Positions 24,002 through 33,242 of a stretch of DNA of 36,553 bases are shown one piece after another. Origin of the DNA: an uncultured Arenimonas sp. (GTDB taxonomy: Bacteria > Pseudomonadota > Gammaproteobacteria > Xanthomonadales > Xanthomonadaceae). The notes under the pieces are model-generated. The model worked only from the letters and a program-made list of their open reading frames with translations, was not told the origin of the DNA and did no database searches. The stretch's first letter is position 1; each line of letters begins with the position of its first letter. The translations under genes were made by a program, and so were the position numbers. The stretch covers positions 1 through 36,553 of the forward strand of contig CAMLKR010000009.1 in NCBI GenBank assembly GCA_946480565.1, read 5' to 3'.

Positions 24002-24531
24002 TGAAGCTTCTCCAGTTCCGGCAGCAGCTGGTCGCGCACGACTTCGTCGGTCATCGGGCCGATGAACTTCCAGCGCACGATGCCCTGCGCGTCCACCAGG
24101 AAGGATTCCGGTGCGCCGTAGATGCCCCAGTCGAAGGCCGCGCGGCCGTCCTGGTCGGCGATGATCATCGCGTAGGGGTTGCCGAACTGCTCAAGCCAGC
24201 GTTGCGCATCCTCCGGCTCGTCCTTGTAGTCGTAGCCGATCACCTTGATGCGGCCGCTCTTGGCCAGTTCGGTGATCACCGGATGTTCGTCGCGGCAGGC
24301 CGGGCACCAGCTGCCCCAGACGTTGAGCAGGTAGGGTTCGCCGCGAAGGTCGGCGTTGGTGACCAGGCGCGAGGGCTCGCCCAGAACCGGCAGCGAAAAC
24401 GCCGGCGCCGGCTTGCCGATCAGCGGCGACGGGATGGCGCTGGTGTCCTTGCCCGAATTCATCAGCACGCCCACGCCCAGCAGCAGGGCCAGCGCGGCGA
24501 AGGCGATCAGCGGCAGCAGGCGCTTGATCAT
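23998..24531 (-). CDS. ccmG: Thiol:disulfide interchange protein CcmG/DsbE
   Basis: This 177-residue thioredoxin-like protein is anchored by an N-terminal helix (MIKRLLPLIAFAALALLLGVGVLM). The active site is GSWCPACRDE (Cys76, Cys79) and the CcmG-specific loop is WGIYGAPESFLVD. It passes electrons from CcdA/DsbD to CcmH or directly to apocytochrome c in the periplasm. The start at 24531 overlaps the ccmF stop by four bases (ATGA); the much longer open frame upstream is a shadow of ccmF. The length is normal for the family. Confidence 0.94.
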   Translation of the reverse strand: MIKRLLPLIAFAALALLLGVGVLMNSGKDTSAIPSPLIGKPAPAFSLPVLGEPSRLVTNADLRGEPYLLNVWGSWCPACRDEHPVITELAKSGRIKVIGYDYKDEPEDAQRWLEQFGNPYAMIIADQDGRAAFDWGIYGAPESFLVDAQGIVRWKFIGPMTDEVVRDQLLPELEKLQ

Positions 24532-26456
24532 GCGGCGGCTCCGGCGACCGGGCGGCGGAAGCGCTTGTCGAAGGCCACGATGAAGCCGCCCAGCGCCATG
24601 AAGAGCGATCCCAGCCAGATCAGCCGGATGAAGGGCTTCACGTACAGGCGCAGGGCCCAGGTGCCGTCCTGGTCCAGCGGCTCGCCCAGCGCCACGTAAA
24701 GGTCGCGGCTCAGGCCGCCGTCGAGCGCGGCCTCGGTCATCACCTGGCCGCCGCTGGTGTAGGCGCGTTTTTCCGGATGCAGCACCGCCAACTGGCGGCT
24801 TTCGCGGCTGACCACGACGGTGCCGCGGTCGGCCAGGTAGTTCGGGCCGGGGTGCTTTTCCACGCCCTGGAACAGGAAGTCGTGGCCGCGCAGTTCGAAG
24901 CTCTGGCCCGGCCTGGCGGCGACGTCCTTCTCGATGCTGGTGCTTTCGGTCAGGAAAACGCCGGCCACGAACACCGCGATGCCGGCGTGCGCCAGCACCA
25001 TGCCGACCATCTCGGCGGTGAAGCGGCTGCCGCTGGAGCGCAGGCGCGACCAGACGAAACGCGCCGTGCCCGCGAGCACCCACACCGCGCCGCCGATGCC
25101 GAAGGCGGTCTTGGCCGTGCCTTGCGGCCAGGCGAAGAAGGTGATGATGCCGGCGACCACGGCCAGCACCGCCCAGGGCGCCAGCCAGCGCAGCGGCCGG
25201 CCGATGTCCTCGCGCTGCCAGCGGGTCAGCGGGCCGAACGGCACCAGGGCCACCAGCGGCGCCATCAGCAGGATGAAAAGAAGGCCGAAATAGGGCGGGC
25301 CGACCGAGATCTTGCCCAGGTCCAGGGCCTCGGCCAGCAGCGGGTACAGCGTGCCCAGCAGGATCATCGCCGCGGCGGCGGTGAGCAGCAGGTTGTTGGC
25401 CAGCAGGAAGGTCTCGCGCGAGGACGCGGCGAAGGGCTGGCCGGTCTCCATCTTCGGCGCGCGCAGGGCGTACAGCAGCAGCGAACCTCCGATCACGATG
25501 ACCAGGAAGGCGAGGATGAACATGCCGCGCTCGGGATCCGAGGCGAAGGCGTGCACGCTGGTCAGCACGCCCGAGCGCACCAGGAAGGTGCCCAGCAGCG
25601 ACAGCGAAAACGCAGCGATCGCCAGCAGCAGGGTCCAGCCGCGGAAACTGCCGCGTTTTTCCGTCACGGCCTGCGAATGCAGCAGGGCCGCGCCGACCAG
25701 CCAGGGCATGAAGCTGGCGTTCTCGACCGGGTCCCAGAACCACCAGCCGCCCCAGCCCAGTTCGTAATAGGCCCAGAAGCTGCCGAGCGCGATGCCCAGC
25801 GTCAGGAAGGCCCAGGCGACGTTGGTCCAGGGCCGCGACCAGCGCACCCATTGCGCGTCCACCTTGCCGTCGATCAGCGCCGCGACGGCGAAGGCGAAGG
25901 CCACCGCGAAACCGACATAGCCGGTGTAGAGCAGGGGCGGGTGGAAGATCATGCCCGGGTCCTGCAGCAGCGGGTTCATGTCGCGGCCTTCTTCGGCGCC
26001 GGGCAGCAGGCGCTCGAAGGGATTGGACGTGAACAGCGTGAAGGCCAGGAAACCCAAGGCGATCATGCCCATCACCGCCAGCACCCGAGCCACCACCGGC
26101 GCCGGCAGGGCGCGCGAGAAACGTGCGACCAGGGCGGTCCACAGGCACAGGAACAGCACCCACAGCAGCAGCGAGCCCTCGTGTGCGCTCCACACCGCGG
26201 TGAACTGGTAGGCGCGCGGCAGCAGCGAGTTCGAGTTCTGGGCGACGTAGGCCACCGAGAAGTCATGCTGCAGGAAGGCCCAGGTCAGCAGGCCGTAGGA
26301 GATCGCCACCATCAGCAGCTGGGCATAGGCCAGCGGCCGCGCGGTCGCCATCCAGGCGGCGTGGCCGCGCTGCGCGCCGACCAGGGGCAGCAGGGAAAGC
26401 GCCAGCGCCAGCAGCAGGGCCAGCGCGAGGCTCAGCAGGCCAAGCTCGGGCAGCAC
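24528..26456 (-). CDS. ccmF: Heme lyase CcmF
   Basis: This is a 642-residue polytopic membrane protein of the heme handling family. The tryptophan-rich WWD motif WGGWWFWDPVEN is at 235-246. Family blocks include QFTAVWSAHEGSLLLW (84-99), MNPLLQDPGMIFHPPLLYTGYVG (160-182) and FLVRSGVLTSVHAFASDP (291-308). CcmF attaches heme delivered by CcmE to the CxxCH motif of apocytochrome c, together with CcmH and CcmI. The start is GTG at 26456, immediately after the ccmE stop (TGAGTG), giving an alternative-start, coupled arrangement. The length matches the family. Confidence 0.95.
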   Translation of the reverse strand: MLPELGLLSLALALLLALALSLLPLVGAQRGHAAWMATARPLAYAQLLMVAISYGLLTWAFLQHDFSVAYVAQNSNSLLPRAYQFTAVWSAHEGSLLLWVLFLCLWTALVARFSRALPAPVVARVLAVMGMIALGFLAFTLFTSNPFERLLPGAEEGRDMNPLLQDPGMIFHPPLLYTGYVGFAVAFAFAVAALIDGKVDAQWVRWSRPWTNVAWAFLTLGIALGSFWAYYELGWGGWWFWDPVENASFMPWLVGAALLHSQAVTEKRGSFRGWTLLLAIAAFSLSLLGTFLVRSGVLTSVHAFASDPERGMFILAFLVIVIGGSLLLYALRAPKMETGQPFAASSRETFLLANNLLLTAAAAMILLGTLYPLLAEALDLGKISVGPPYFGLLFILLMAPLVALVPFGPLTRWQREDIGRPLRWLAPWAVLAVVAGIITFFAWPQGTAKTAFGIGGAVWVLAGTARFVWSRLRSSGSRFTAEMVGMVLAHAGIAVFVAGVFLTESTSIEKDVAARPGQSFELRGHDFLFQGVEKHPGPNYLADRGTVVVSRESRQLAVLHPEKRAYTSGGQVMTEAALDGGLSRDLYVALGEPLDQDGTWALRLYVKPFIRLIWLGSLFMALGGFIVAFDKRFRRPVAGAAA

Positions 26457-26948
26457 TCAGTAGGCTCCCGGCTTGGCGTCGCCGGCCGGCGCGGCATCCG
26501 CGGCCGCGTCGTCCACCTTGTGCTTCTCGTGCGCCTTGCCCATGGCTTCGGCCACTTCGCGCGGCATGTACTGCTCGTCGTGCTTGGCCAGCACCTGGGT
26601 GGCGATGAAGACGTCGCCCTCGCGGCGGCCGGTGGCGATCACGGCCTGGTTCTCGCGGAACAGGTCGGGAAGGATGCCCTCGTAATGCGCGGTCATCACC
26701 GCGTCGCCGTCGGTGACGCCGAACTGCACCTTCAGCGTGCCGTCCTCGCGCTTGAGCGTGTCCTTGGCGACCATGCCGCCGAGCCGGAACACGGCCTGGT
26801 CGGCCGCTTCGCCGGCATAGACCTGGCTGGGCGTGTAGAGGTAGGTGATGTTTTCGCGCAGGGCGAGCGTGACCAGCGCCGCGGCGACGCCGGAGGCGGC
26901 GAGCAGGGCGAGGATCAGCAGCAGGCGGCGCTTGCGGGTCGGGTTCAT
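26457..26948 (-). CDS. ccmE: Heme chaperone CcmE
   Basis: This 163-residue protein has an N-terminal signal anchor (RRLLLILALLAASGVAAALVTLAL) and an OB-fold domain. The heme-binding site is LAKHDEQYMP: His123 is the residue that covalently binds heme and Tyr127 its axial partner. The motif reads HDEQY where E. coli has HDENY, a conservative change. The Asp/Ala/Lys-rich C-terminal tail is flexible, as in other family members. It receives heme from CcmC and hands it to CcmF. It overlaps ccmD by four bases. Confidence 0.95.
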   Translation of the reverse strand: MNPTRKRRLLLILALLAASGVAAALVTLALRENITYLYTPSQVYAGEAADQAVFRLGGMVAKDTLKREDGTLKVQFGVTDGDAVMTAHYEGILPDLFRENQAVIATGRREGDVFIATQVLAKHDEQYMPREVAEAMGKAHEKHKVDDAAADAAPAGDAKPGAY

Positions 26949-27103
26949 GCGGCGGTTCCGGTGGAGCGGGAGGCCTCGCGCCGGGCGCGCTGGACGATGG
27001 CGCGGCGGATGCGGGCGATGCGCAGGCGCGGCGCCAGGAAATCCCAGGCCAGGAAGGCGGCGAACACCGCGTAGGCGCCGACCACGTATTCGAGGTAGCT
27101 CAT
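26945..27103 (-). CDS. ccmD: Heme exporter subunit CcmD
   Basis: This 52-residue protein has one membrane helix (YLEYVVGAYAVFAAFLAWDF) followed by an Arg-rich cytoplasmic part, the typical CcmD layout. It lies between ccmC and ccmE with four-base overlaps on both sides (ATG at 27103, stop at 26945). CcmD is required to release heme-loaded CcmE from the CcmABC complex. Confidence 0.92.
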   Translation of the reverse strand: MSYLEYVVGAYAVFAAFLAWDFLAPRLRIARIRRAIVQRARREASRSTGTAA

Positions 27104-27849
27104 CGTGGCGCCCCGGCGGCGGCGCGCGCCCAGTCCTTGCCGGCCTCGCGCTCGAGATTGTCGGCCCGGGCGCGCTGCAGCAGGGAACCGGCGAACCAGA
27201 ACTTGGTGGCCAGCACCATCACCCAGAGCGGCCAGGTCATGGACGAATCCATGGTCGACTCCCCGAACAGCTTGATGGTGGCGCCCTGGTGCAGCGAGTT
27301 CCACCACTCCACCGAATAGCGGATCACCGGCAGCAGCACCACGCCGACGATGGCCAGGAAGCCGGCGGCGCGCGCGGCGTTGCGGCGGTCTTCGATGGCG
27401 GCGTTCAGGCCGATCACGCCCAGGTACAGGAACAGCAGCACCAGTTCCGACGTCAGCCGCGGGTCCCAGTCCCACCAGGTGCCCCACATCGGCTTGCCCC
27501 AGATCGAACCGGTGGCCAGCGTGACCGCCGTGAACAGGGCGCCGACGGGCGCGCAGGCCATGGCCAGGATCTCGCACAGCTTGATCCGCCAGACCAGCGC
27601 GATGGCCGCGTAGAACGCCATCAGGCCGAACACGAACATGCTCATCCACGCGCTGGGCACGTGGATGTAGAGGATGCGGAAGCTGTCGCCCTGCTGGTAG
27701 TCGGCCGGCACCACGAACAGCGCGCCGTAGAGCCCGACGGCCATGGTCAGCAGCCCCAGTCCGAAACCCACCGGCGTCCAGCGGGCGGCGAAGCGGTCGA
27801 AGCTGGGCGGCGAGCCGAGTTGGTGGAACCAGAGCAGGACGGGATTCAC
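27100..27849 (-). CDS. ccmC: Heme exporter/handling protein CcmC
   Basis: This 249-residue protein has six predicted membrane helices and the WWD motif WGTWWDWDPRLTS (122-134). The flanking heme-ligand histidines are His63 in LYIHVPSAW and His190 in EWWNSLHQG. CcmC loads heme onto CcmE in the presence of CcmD. The stop overlaps the ccmD start, and the start lies 12 bases after the ccmB stop. Confidence 0.95.
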   Translation of the reverse strand: MNPVLLWFHQLGSPPSFDRFAARWTPVGFGLGLLTMAVGLYGALFVVPADYQQGDSFRILYIHVPSAWMSMFVFGLMAFYAAIALVWRIKLCEILAMACAPVGALFTAVTLATGSIWGKPMWGTWWDWDPRLTSELVLLFLYLGVIGLNAAIEDRRNAARAAGFLAIVGVVLLPVIRYSVEWWNSLHQGATIKLFGESTMDSSMTWPLWVMVLATKFWFAGSLLQRARADNLEREAGKDWARAAAGAPR

Positions 27850-27861
27850 GGGCGGTCGGAT

Positions 27862-28545
27862 TCAGGTCAGGGCGATGCGGATCGCCGCGGCGGCGGCGAG
27901 CGGGGCGAGTACCAGGGCCAGGGCCAGTCCGGCCCCGAGCAGCAGCAGCGCGCCGAGCCAGGGCAGGCCCTGCGCGGCGGCCATCACGCTGCCGGCGCCG
28001 AACACCAGCACGGGCAGGAACAAGGGCAGCGCCAGCAGGGCCAAAAGCATACCAGAGCGCCGTATTCCGACCGTCAGCGCGGCGACCACCGCGCCCATCA
28101 GGCTCAGCAGCGGCGTGCCCAGCGCCAGCGAGACCATCAGCACGGACAGGAGTTCCCCGGGCAGGAAAAGCAGTTCGGCCAGCAGCGGCGTCAGCAGCAC
28201 CAGGGGCAGGGCGGTGGTGGCCCAGTGCACGGCCACGCGCACGGCCAGCAGCCAGGCCAGCGGCACCGGCGCCAGCAGCATCTGTTCCAGGCTGCCGTCC
28301 TCGACGTCGCTGCGGTAAAGCGAGTCCAGGGTCAGCAGGCCCGCCAGCAGCACCGCCACCCAGAGCACGCCCGGCGCGATGCGGGCGAGCTGGGCCGGGT
28401 CGGCGCCCAGGGCCAGCGGGAACAGGGCGACCACCATCAGGGCGAACAGCAGGGGCTGGGCGGCGTCGCCGCGCCGGCGCCAGACCAGGCGCAGGTCGCG
28501 TGCGGCCTGGGCGCGGGCCGCGGCCAGCAGGGACGGACCGCTCAT
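27862..28545 (-). CDS. ccmB: Heme exporter membrane subunit CcmB
   Basis: This 227-residue membrane permease has six predicted helices. Recognisable blocks are [42 protein letters not shown] and [19 protein letters not shown], all typical of CcmB. It forms the ABC complex with CcmA that powers release of heme-CcmE. The start at 28545 ([20 protein letters not shown]) overlaps the ccmA stop by four bases (ATGA); an upstream extension in ccmA is rejected. Confidence 0.93.
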   Translation of the reverse strand: MSGPSLLAAARAQAARDLRLVWRRRGDAAQPLLFALMVVALFPLALGADPAQLARIAPGVLWVAVLLAGLLTLDSLYRSDVEDGSLEQMLLAPVPLAWLLAVRVAVHWATTALPLVLLTPLLAELLFLPGELLSVLMVSLALGTPLLSLMGAVVAALTVGIRRSGMLLALLALPLFLPVLVFGAGSVMAAAQGLPWLGALLLLGAGLALALVLAPLAAAAAIRIALT

Positions 28546-29195
28546 GCCGGGCTCCGGGCGGGCGCCAGGCTGAGGGTGCGCACCGGCACCGGCGGGGCCG
28601 CGTAGGCCCCGTGGGTGGTCAGCAGCACGGCACCGCCGTCGGCCACGTGGTCCTGGATCAGGCGGTTGACCAGGGCGATGCCGTCCAGGTCGAGGTTGGC
28701 GTAAGGCTCGTCCAGCAGCCACAGTGGTGCCGACTGCAGGCGCAGCCTGGCCAGGGCCAGGCGCTTGTTCTGGCCGGCCGAAAGGCGGCGGGCGGGGCTG
28801 TCCTCGTATCCGGCCAGCCCGACCTCGGCCAGCGCCTGCACCAGGTCGGCCGCGGCGGCGTCGCCGCGCAGGGCCCGGTGGAAGGCCAGGTTCTCCAGGG
28901 CGCCGAGCTCGGCCTTGTGGCCGGGCAGGTGGCCCAGGTAGGCGCTGCCCCGCGCCAGGTGGCCGCGGTCCACCGGCCGGCCCGACATGAACACCTCGCC
29001 GGTGCCGGCCGCCAGCAGCCCCGCCAGCACGCGCAGCAGGGTGGTCTTGCCGGCGCCGTTGCCACCCAGCACCAGCAGCGCCTCGCCCGGGCCCAGTTCG
29101 AAGTCCAGCGGTCCGAACACCGGCTCCTCGTTGCGGGCGAAGCCAAGACCGCGGGCCTGGAGCAGCGGCGCGGTGGCGTGGGGAGTGGGCGTCAT
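28542..29195 (-). CDS. ccmA: Heme exporter ATP-binding subunit CcmA
   Basis: This 217-residue ABC ATPase has Walker [10 protein letters not shown] (44-52, Lys50), signature LSAGQ (138-142), Walker B LWLLDEP (158-164, Asp162/Glu163) and the switch His in LLTTHG. It is the cytoplasmic engine of the CcmAB complex. It is the first gene of the ccm-metX operon; every later junction overlaps or is within 12 bases. The upstream 184 bases separate it from the divergent peptidase gene and must contain its promoter, although no strong -35/-10 pair is obvious. No clear Shine-Dalgarno precedes the ATG. Confidence 0.94.
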   Translation of the reverse strand: MTPTPHATAPLLQARGLGFARNEEPVFGPLDFELGPGEALLVLGGNGAGKTTLLRVLAGLLAAGTGEVFMSGRPVDRGHLARGSAYLGHLPGHKAELGALENLAFHRALRGDAAAADLVQALAEVGLAGYEDSPARRLSAGQNKRLALARLRLQSAPLWLLDEPYANLDLDGIALVNRLIQDHVADGGAVLLTTHGAYAAPPVPVRTLSLAPARSPA

Positions 29196-29379
29196 GGCGG
29201 CGGAATGCTACCTCAGGCCGCCGGTCGGCGCCCTGCCGGCGTTAGCGTTTCCTGACCGAAATCAAGCGGCCGAGGGGCTTCACAAACCGCAACCGGACAA
29301 TCCGCCGCCGTTTCGTTGTGCTTCGCGCCGGGGTGCGTGAGAATCGGGATGTTCATTCATCACGCAGGACTCCAAGAGC

Positions 29380-32300
29380 ATGCGCGCGACCCCCCTGATG
29401 CTTGCCATCGCCCTGGGCCTCGGCCTTTCGGCGCCCGCTCTCGAGGCCGCGTCCTCGAACCCGACCCAGGCCGTCGCCAGTCGCGACGCGCTCAAGACCT
29501 ACATCGTCGTGTTCGACGAGCCGGCGGCCGCGAGCTTCCGCGGCTTCAAGGACGGCGACGACACCAGCCGGCCGAGGCTGGCGGCCAGCAGCCGCGCCGT
29601 CACCGGCGAGCGCAAGTACAACGCGCGCAGCGCCGCCGCTGTCGCCTACACCCAGTACCTGGGCGACCTGCGCCAGCAGCGGCTGCGGGAGGTTTCGGCC
29701 CGGTTCGGCCGGCCGGTCCGCCCGAGCTTCGTCTACGAGCACGCCCTCAACGGCATGGCCCTGCAGCTCACCGCCGCCGAAGCCGAGGCCATGGCCGCGA
29801 TGCCGGGGGTGAAGCGGGTGCAGCCGGAGTTCGTGCGCTTCCTGCAGACCGACCGCGGCCCGCAGTGGATCAAGGCCGACCAGATCTGGAACGGCGTGGC
29901 CAACGGCGGCAGCCAGCGCCGCGGCGAGGGCCAGATCGTCGGCGTCATCGACACCGGCATCAACCGCACCCACGTCGCGTTCGCGGCCAACGGCCTGAGC
30001 AACCCGCTCGGCGGCTTCGTCGGCTACTGCAGCACCACCCCGGCCGCGTGCAACAACAAGCTGATCGGCCTCTGGGACTTCACCGACGGCCTGGCCAGCG
30101 GCCTGCGCGACCCGGTGGACAACGACGGCCACGGCACCCATGTTGCCAGCACCGCGGCCGGCAACGCCTTCAGCCTCTACAGCGGCGTCGCTCCGAACGC
30201 CAACATCATCGCCTACAAGGCCTGCCCGGAGCTGAGCTGCCAGGGCACGGCGCTGCTTGCGTCGATCGACCGGGCGATCCAGGACGGCGTGGACGTCATC
30301 AACTACTCCATCGGCTCCGGCCCGGCCGATCCCTGGGCCACCGTCGGCGGTGCCGTGAACGACGACGCGGAGGCTTTCCTGGTCGCGCGCGAGGCCGGCA
30401 TCGTGGTGGCCGCCGCGGCGGGCAACGACGGCCCGGCGCCGGGTTCGCACGGCAACCCGGCGAACGCGCCCTGGGTGATCGGCGTCGCCGCCGCCACCCA
30501 CGACGGCCTGCCGCCGGGCGACCGCCTGGCCAGCTTCAGCGGCCGTGGCCCGGTCATCCCGCTGGGCGTCGTCAAACCCGACGTCACCGCCCCCGGCGTC
30601 GCGATCATCGCCGCCGGCACCAGCGGCAACTCCAGCACCGAAGAACTCAGCGGCACCTCGATGGCCACCCCGCATGTCGCCGGCGCGGCCGCCCTGCTCA
30701 AGTCGGCCCGCCCCACGGCGACGGTGGACGAGCTGATCTCGGCCCTGATGCTGACCGCGCGCAATTCGATCACCCGCAGCGGCGTCGCCGCCACGCCGCA
30801 CGAGCAGGGCAGCGGCATGCTGGACCTCTCGCTGGCGGTGAAGGCGGGCCTGTACCTGGACGTCACCGGCACCCAGTTCCGCGCCGCCACCGCCGACCCG
30901 AGCACGGGCAACGCCCAGGGCCTGAACCTGCCCAGCCTCGGCCACGGATTCTGCTTCCGCACCTGCACCCTGACCCGCACCTTCAAGCAGATGCCGGGCA
31001 GCCCGGCCGGCAACTACAGCGTGTCGTCGTCGGTGACCGCGGGGGCGTCGATCACGCCCAGCGTCACCAACTTCAACAGCAGCCCCGCGGGCCAGGCGAT
31101 CACCTTCACGGTGAACGTCGACAATCCCGCGCTGGCGGGCAAGTGGGTCTACGGCACGGTGACGCTGACCAACAATTCCGGCGACGGCCGCCCGAACCTG
31201 AAGCTGCCGGTGGCGGTCTACGCCAGCCCGTTCTCCACCCAGGCCTTCGCCAACCGATTCGCGCTGGGGCAGCGCAACGTCACCACCGAGCGTGGGGTGT
31301 TCGACCTCGACGTCGAGGGCATGGTGCCGCTGCCGAGCGCGCGCTTCGTCTCCAGCGGCCTGCACGCGCCGCTCTCCAGCGTGCACACGATCACCGAAGA
31401 TCCGACGCCGACCGACGTGTTCGACGACGTCAACGTGCACTACCGCCGCTTCCTCTCGGTGCCGGCCACGGTCGGCGCCGAAGGGCCGATCAACTACCGC
31501 ATCCACGCCGTCACCCGTGCGGCGGCCGGCGACGTCGACCTGTACGTGGGCCGCGACTACAACAACAACGGCGTGCCGGAATCCGGCGAGCTGCTGTGCA
31601 TCTCGGGTTCGGCGACGTCGGCGGAAGAGTGCAGCGTGCAGGTCACGACCGAATCGGCCGACATCCCGATGTGGGTGATGGTCCAGAACTGGGGAGGCCC
31701 CGGTACCGGCGTCGGCGTCGACAGCTACGTCATCCCGATGCGCGCCACGACCAATGCCACCCTGGTGGCCACCGGCCCGGGCCAGATGCCGGCCGGCTCG
31801 CCCTTCAAGGTGCGCGTGTCCTACGACGACGCCGGCCTGTCCGACGGCACCGAGCGCGTCGGCTACGTGATCATGCAGCCCCAGCCGGGCGCCTCGGCGG
31901 TGGAAGTGCCGATCCGCCTGCGCCGGTCGGGCAACACCTACGAACCGTTCGCGTTGTCCAGTGGCGTCGGCCGTTTCGTCCAGCTCGCGCCCAACTCGTC
32001 GCATGACCGCCTGTATTTCGACGTTCCGCCGCATGCCACCTCGGTCAGCTTCACGACCACCGGCAGCCAGGGCAACGTCGACCTGTACGTCGCCCATGTC
32101 GCGAACCCGACCGGCCCGACGATCGCGGCCGCGCCGGCCTGGAACAACAACGCCGCCTTCCGCGCCGCCACGGCCTCGGGCAACGAGACCGTGACCCTGA
32201 CCACGGCGGCGGGCACCCTGCTGCCGGGCCGCTACTACGTGGTCCCGGGCAATGCCACCGGCACGGTCGCCCGCGCCACGGTCACGGCCACCATCACTGC

Positions 32301-33063
32301 GCAGGGCGCGCGCCCGGGCTTCCTGTCGGGCCAGTACGTCAACGTCGCGCGTGACGGCCACGGCATCTTCGTGGACTTCGCCGGCCCCGCCGGCGCCGCC
32401 CCCGACCAGTGGGTGACGGTCTGGTACACCTACCTCGAGGACAACACCCCGACCTGGTACTACTCGCAGGGCGCCGCGCCCGGCGCCAATGGCACCTGGA
32501 AGGCGGAGCTGTTCCGGGTGGTCTGGAACGGCAGCGCGACCCACGCGATCGATGTCGGCGACGTGATCATCACCGAGACCGGCACCCAGACCATGACGAT
32601 GAACTTCAACCTCGACGGCCGCAGCGGCTTCGAGCGCATGACACGCGTCGGCGGCGGCAGCTGCCCGCAGTTCAACGCACAGACGCTCGACGTCAATGGT
32701 CACTGGTTCTCGCCCAGCCTGTCGGGCTTCGGTTACACCTACCTGGCCACCGGCGGCGCCAACCCGCAGGAAGTCTTCATTCCCTACGTGTACGACGGCG
32801 CGGGCTTCCCGCGCTGGCTGTACGGCCAGAAGAACTTCGCCGCGGCCACCCCGACCTTCAACCTGCAGTGGTTCTCGGGCTTCTCGCCGCTGGCGGCGCC
32901 GGTCGGCCTGACCGGCACCGCGGCCGGCACCGGCACCCGCACCCTGGGCACCAACAACGTGACCGACATGTCGGTGAACGCGACCTTCACCGGCGCACTG
33001 TCGGGTACCTGGACCCAGAATCGCGCGGTGGCGCTGCTGTCACAGCGCAAGAATTGCCAGTAA
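29380..33063 (+). CDS. Secreted subtilisin-like serine peptidase (S8) with inhibitor propeptide and C-terminal modules
   Basis: This is a 1227-residue exported protease. A signal peptide occupies about 1-23. An I9-type propeptide inhibitor domain (38-155) follows: TYIVVFDEPAAASFRGF, then YEHALNGMALQLTAAEAEAM and VKRVQPEFVRFLQTD. The S8 catalytic domain (about 160-500) has Asp191 (VGVIDTGIN), His251 (DGHGTHVAST), the oxyanion Asn349 (AAAGNDGP) and Ser427 (SGTSMATPHVAG). Beta-rich modules follow, including two PPC-like units (GDVDLYVGRDYNNNG near 725, QGNVDLYVAHV near 900) and two related C-terminal modules at about 980-1095 and 1105-1227 (WVTVWYTYLEDNTPTWYY; EVFIPYVYDGAGFPRWLYG). Cysteines are paired in number in the catalytic part (C217/C224, C282/C287). 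It probably degrades external proteins after autoprocessing. A strong terminator follows; the ccm operon is divergent. Confidence 0.94.
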   Translation: MRATPLMLAIALGLGLSAPALEAASSNPTQAVASRDALKTYIVVFDEPAAASFRGFKDGDDTSRPRLAASSRAVTGERKYNARSAAAVAYTQYLGDLRQQRLREVSARFGRPVRPSFVYEHALNGMALQLTAAEAEAMAAMPGVKRVQPEFVRFLQTDRGPQWIKADQIWNGVANGGSQRRGEGQIVGVIDTGINRTHVAFAANGLSNPLGGFVGYCSTTPAACNNKLIGLWDFTDGLASGLRDPVDNDGHGTHVASTAAGNAFSLYSGVAPNANIIAYKACPELSCQGTALLASIDRAIQDGVDVINYSIGSGPADPWATVGGAVNDDAEAFLVAREAGIVVAAAAGNDGPAPGSHGNPANAPWVIGVAAATHDGLPPGDRLASFSGRGPVIPLGVVKPDVTAPGVAIIAAGTSGNSSTEELSGTSMATPHVAGAAALLKSARPTATVDELISALMLTARNSITRSGVAATPHEQGSGMLDLSLAVKAGLYLDVTGTQFRAATADPSTGNAQGLNLPSLGHGFCFRTCTLTRTFKQMPGSPAGNYSVSSSVTAGASITPSVTNFNSSPAGQAITFTVNVDNPALAGKWVYGTVTLTNNSGDGRPNLKLPVAVYASPFSTQAFANRFALGQRNVTTERGVFDLDVEGMVPLPSARFVSSGLHAPLSSVHTITEDPTPTDVFDDVNVHYRRFLSVPATVGAEGPINYRIHAVTRAAAGDVDLYVGRDYNNNGVPESGELLCISGSATSAEECSVQVTTESADIPMWVMVQNWGGPGTGVGVDSYVIPMRATTNATLVATGPGQMPAGSPFKVRVSYDDAGLSDGTERVGYVIMQPQPGASAVEVPIRLRRSGNTYEPFALSSGVGRFVQLAPNSSHDRLYFDVPPHATSVSFTTTGSQGNVDLYVAHVANPTGPTIAAAPAWNNNAAFRAATASGNETVTLTTAAGTLLPGRYYVVPGNATGTVARATVTATITAQGARPGFLSGQYVNVARDGHGIFVDFAGPAGAAPDQWVTVWYTYLEDNTPTWYYSQGAAPGANGTWKAELFRVVWNGSATHAIDVGDVIITETGTQTMTMNFNLDGRSGFERMTRVGGGSCPQFNAQTLDVNGHWFSPSLSGFGYTYLATGGANPQEVFIPYVYDGAGFPRWLYGQKNFAAATPTFNLQWFSGFSPLAAPVGLTGTAAGTGTRTLGTNNVTDMSVNATFTGALSGTWTQNRAVALLSQRKNCQ

Positions 33064-33077
33064 CCGTCCGCGCATGC

Positions 33078-33106
33078 AAAGGGGCCCTTCGGGGCCCCTT
33101 TTTTTT
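33078..33106 (+). terminator. Rho-independent terminator of the S8 peptidase gene
   Basis: The stem GGGGCCC/GGGCCCC (33081-33087 and 33092-33098) closes a TTCG tetraloop and is flanked by AAA and a run of eight T. It lies 15 bases after the stop codon. Confidence 0.95.
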
Positions 33107-33207
33107 GGCCGCAAGCCAAGGTGCCGGGCGGCATCGAGCCGGGCCGGCGGGTCGCCGGGCGTGAGCGGACAAGCACGGGGCGGGATGCGGCCAAGGCCGC
33201 AGGGCCC

Positions 33208-33213
33208 CATAAT
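33208..33213 (+). promoter_or_regulatory. Probable -10 box for the aminotransferase operon
   Basis: CATAAT lies 29 bases before the ATG at 33243 in an otherwise GC-rich gap of 179 bases. No good -35 box is present at 16-18 bases upstream. Confidence 0.4.
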
Positions 33214-33242
33214 CAGCGGCATCCTTTGCCCGGTCCCGGTCC

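Noticed and set aside
29353..32703. Long minus-strand open frame antisense to the S8 peptidase
   Set aside because: Composition is repetitive Arg/Val/Gly/His with no motif, while the sense strand has an intact catalytic triad.
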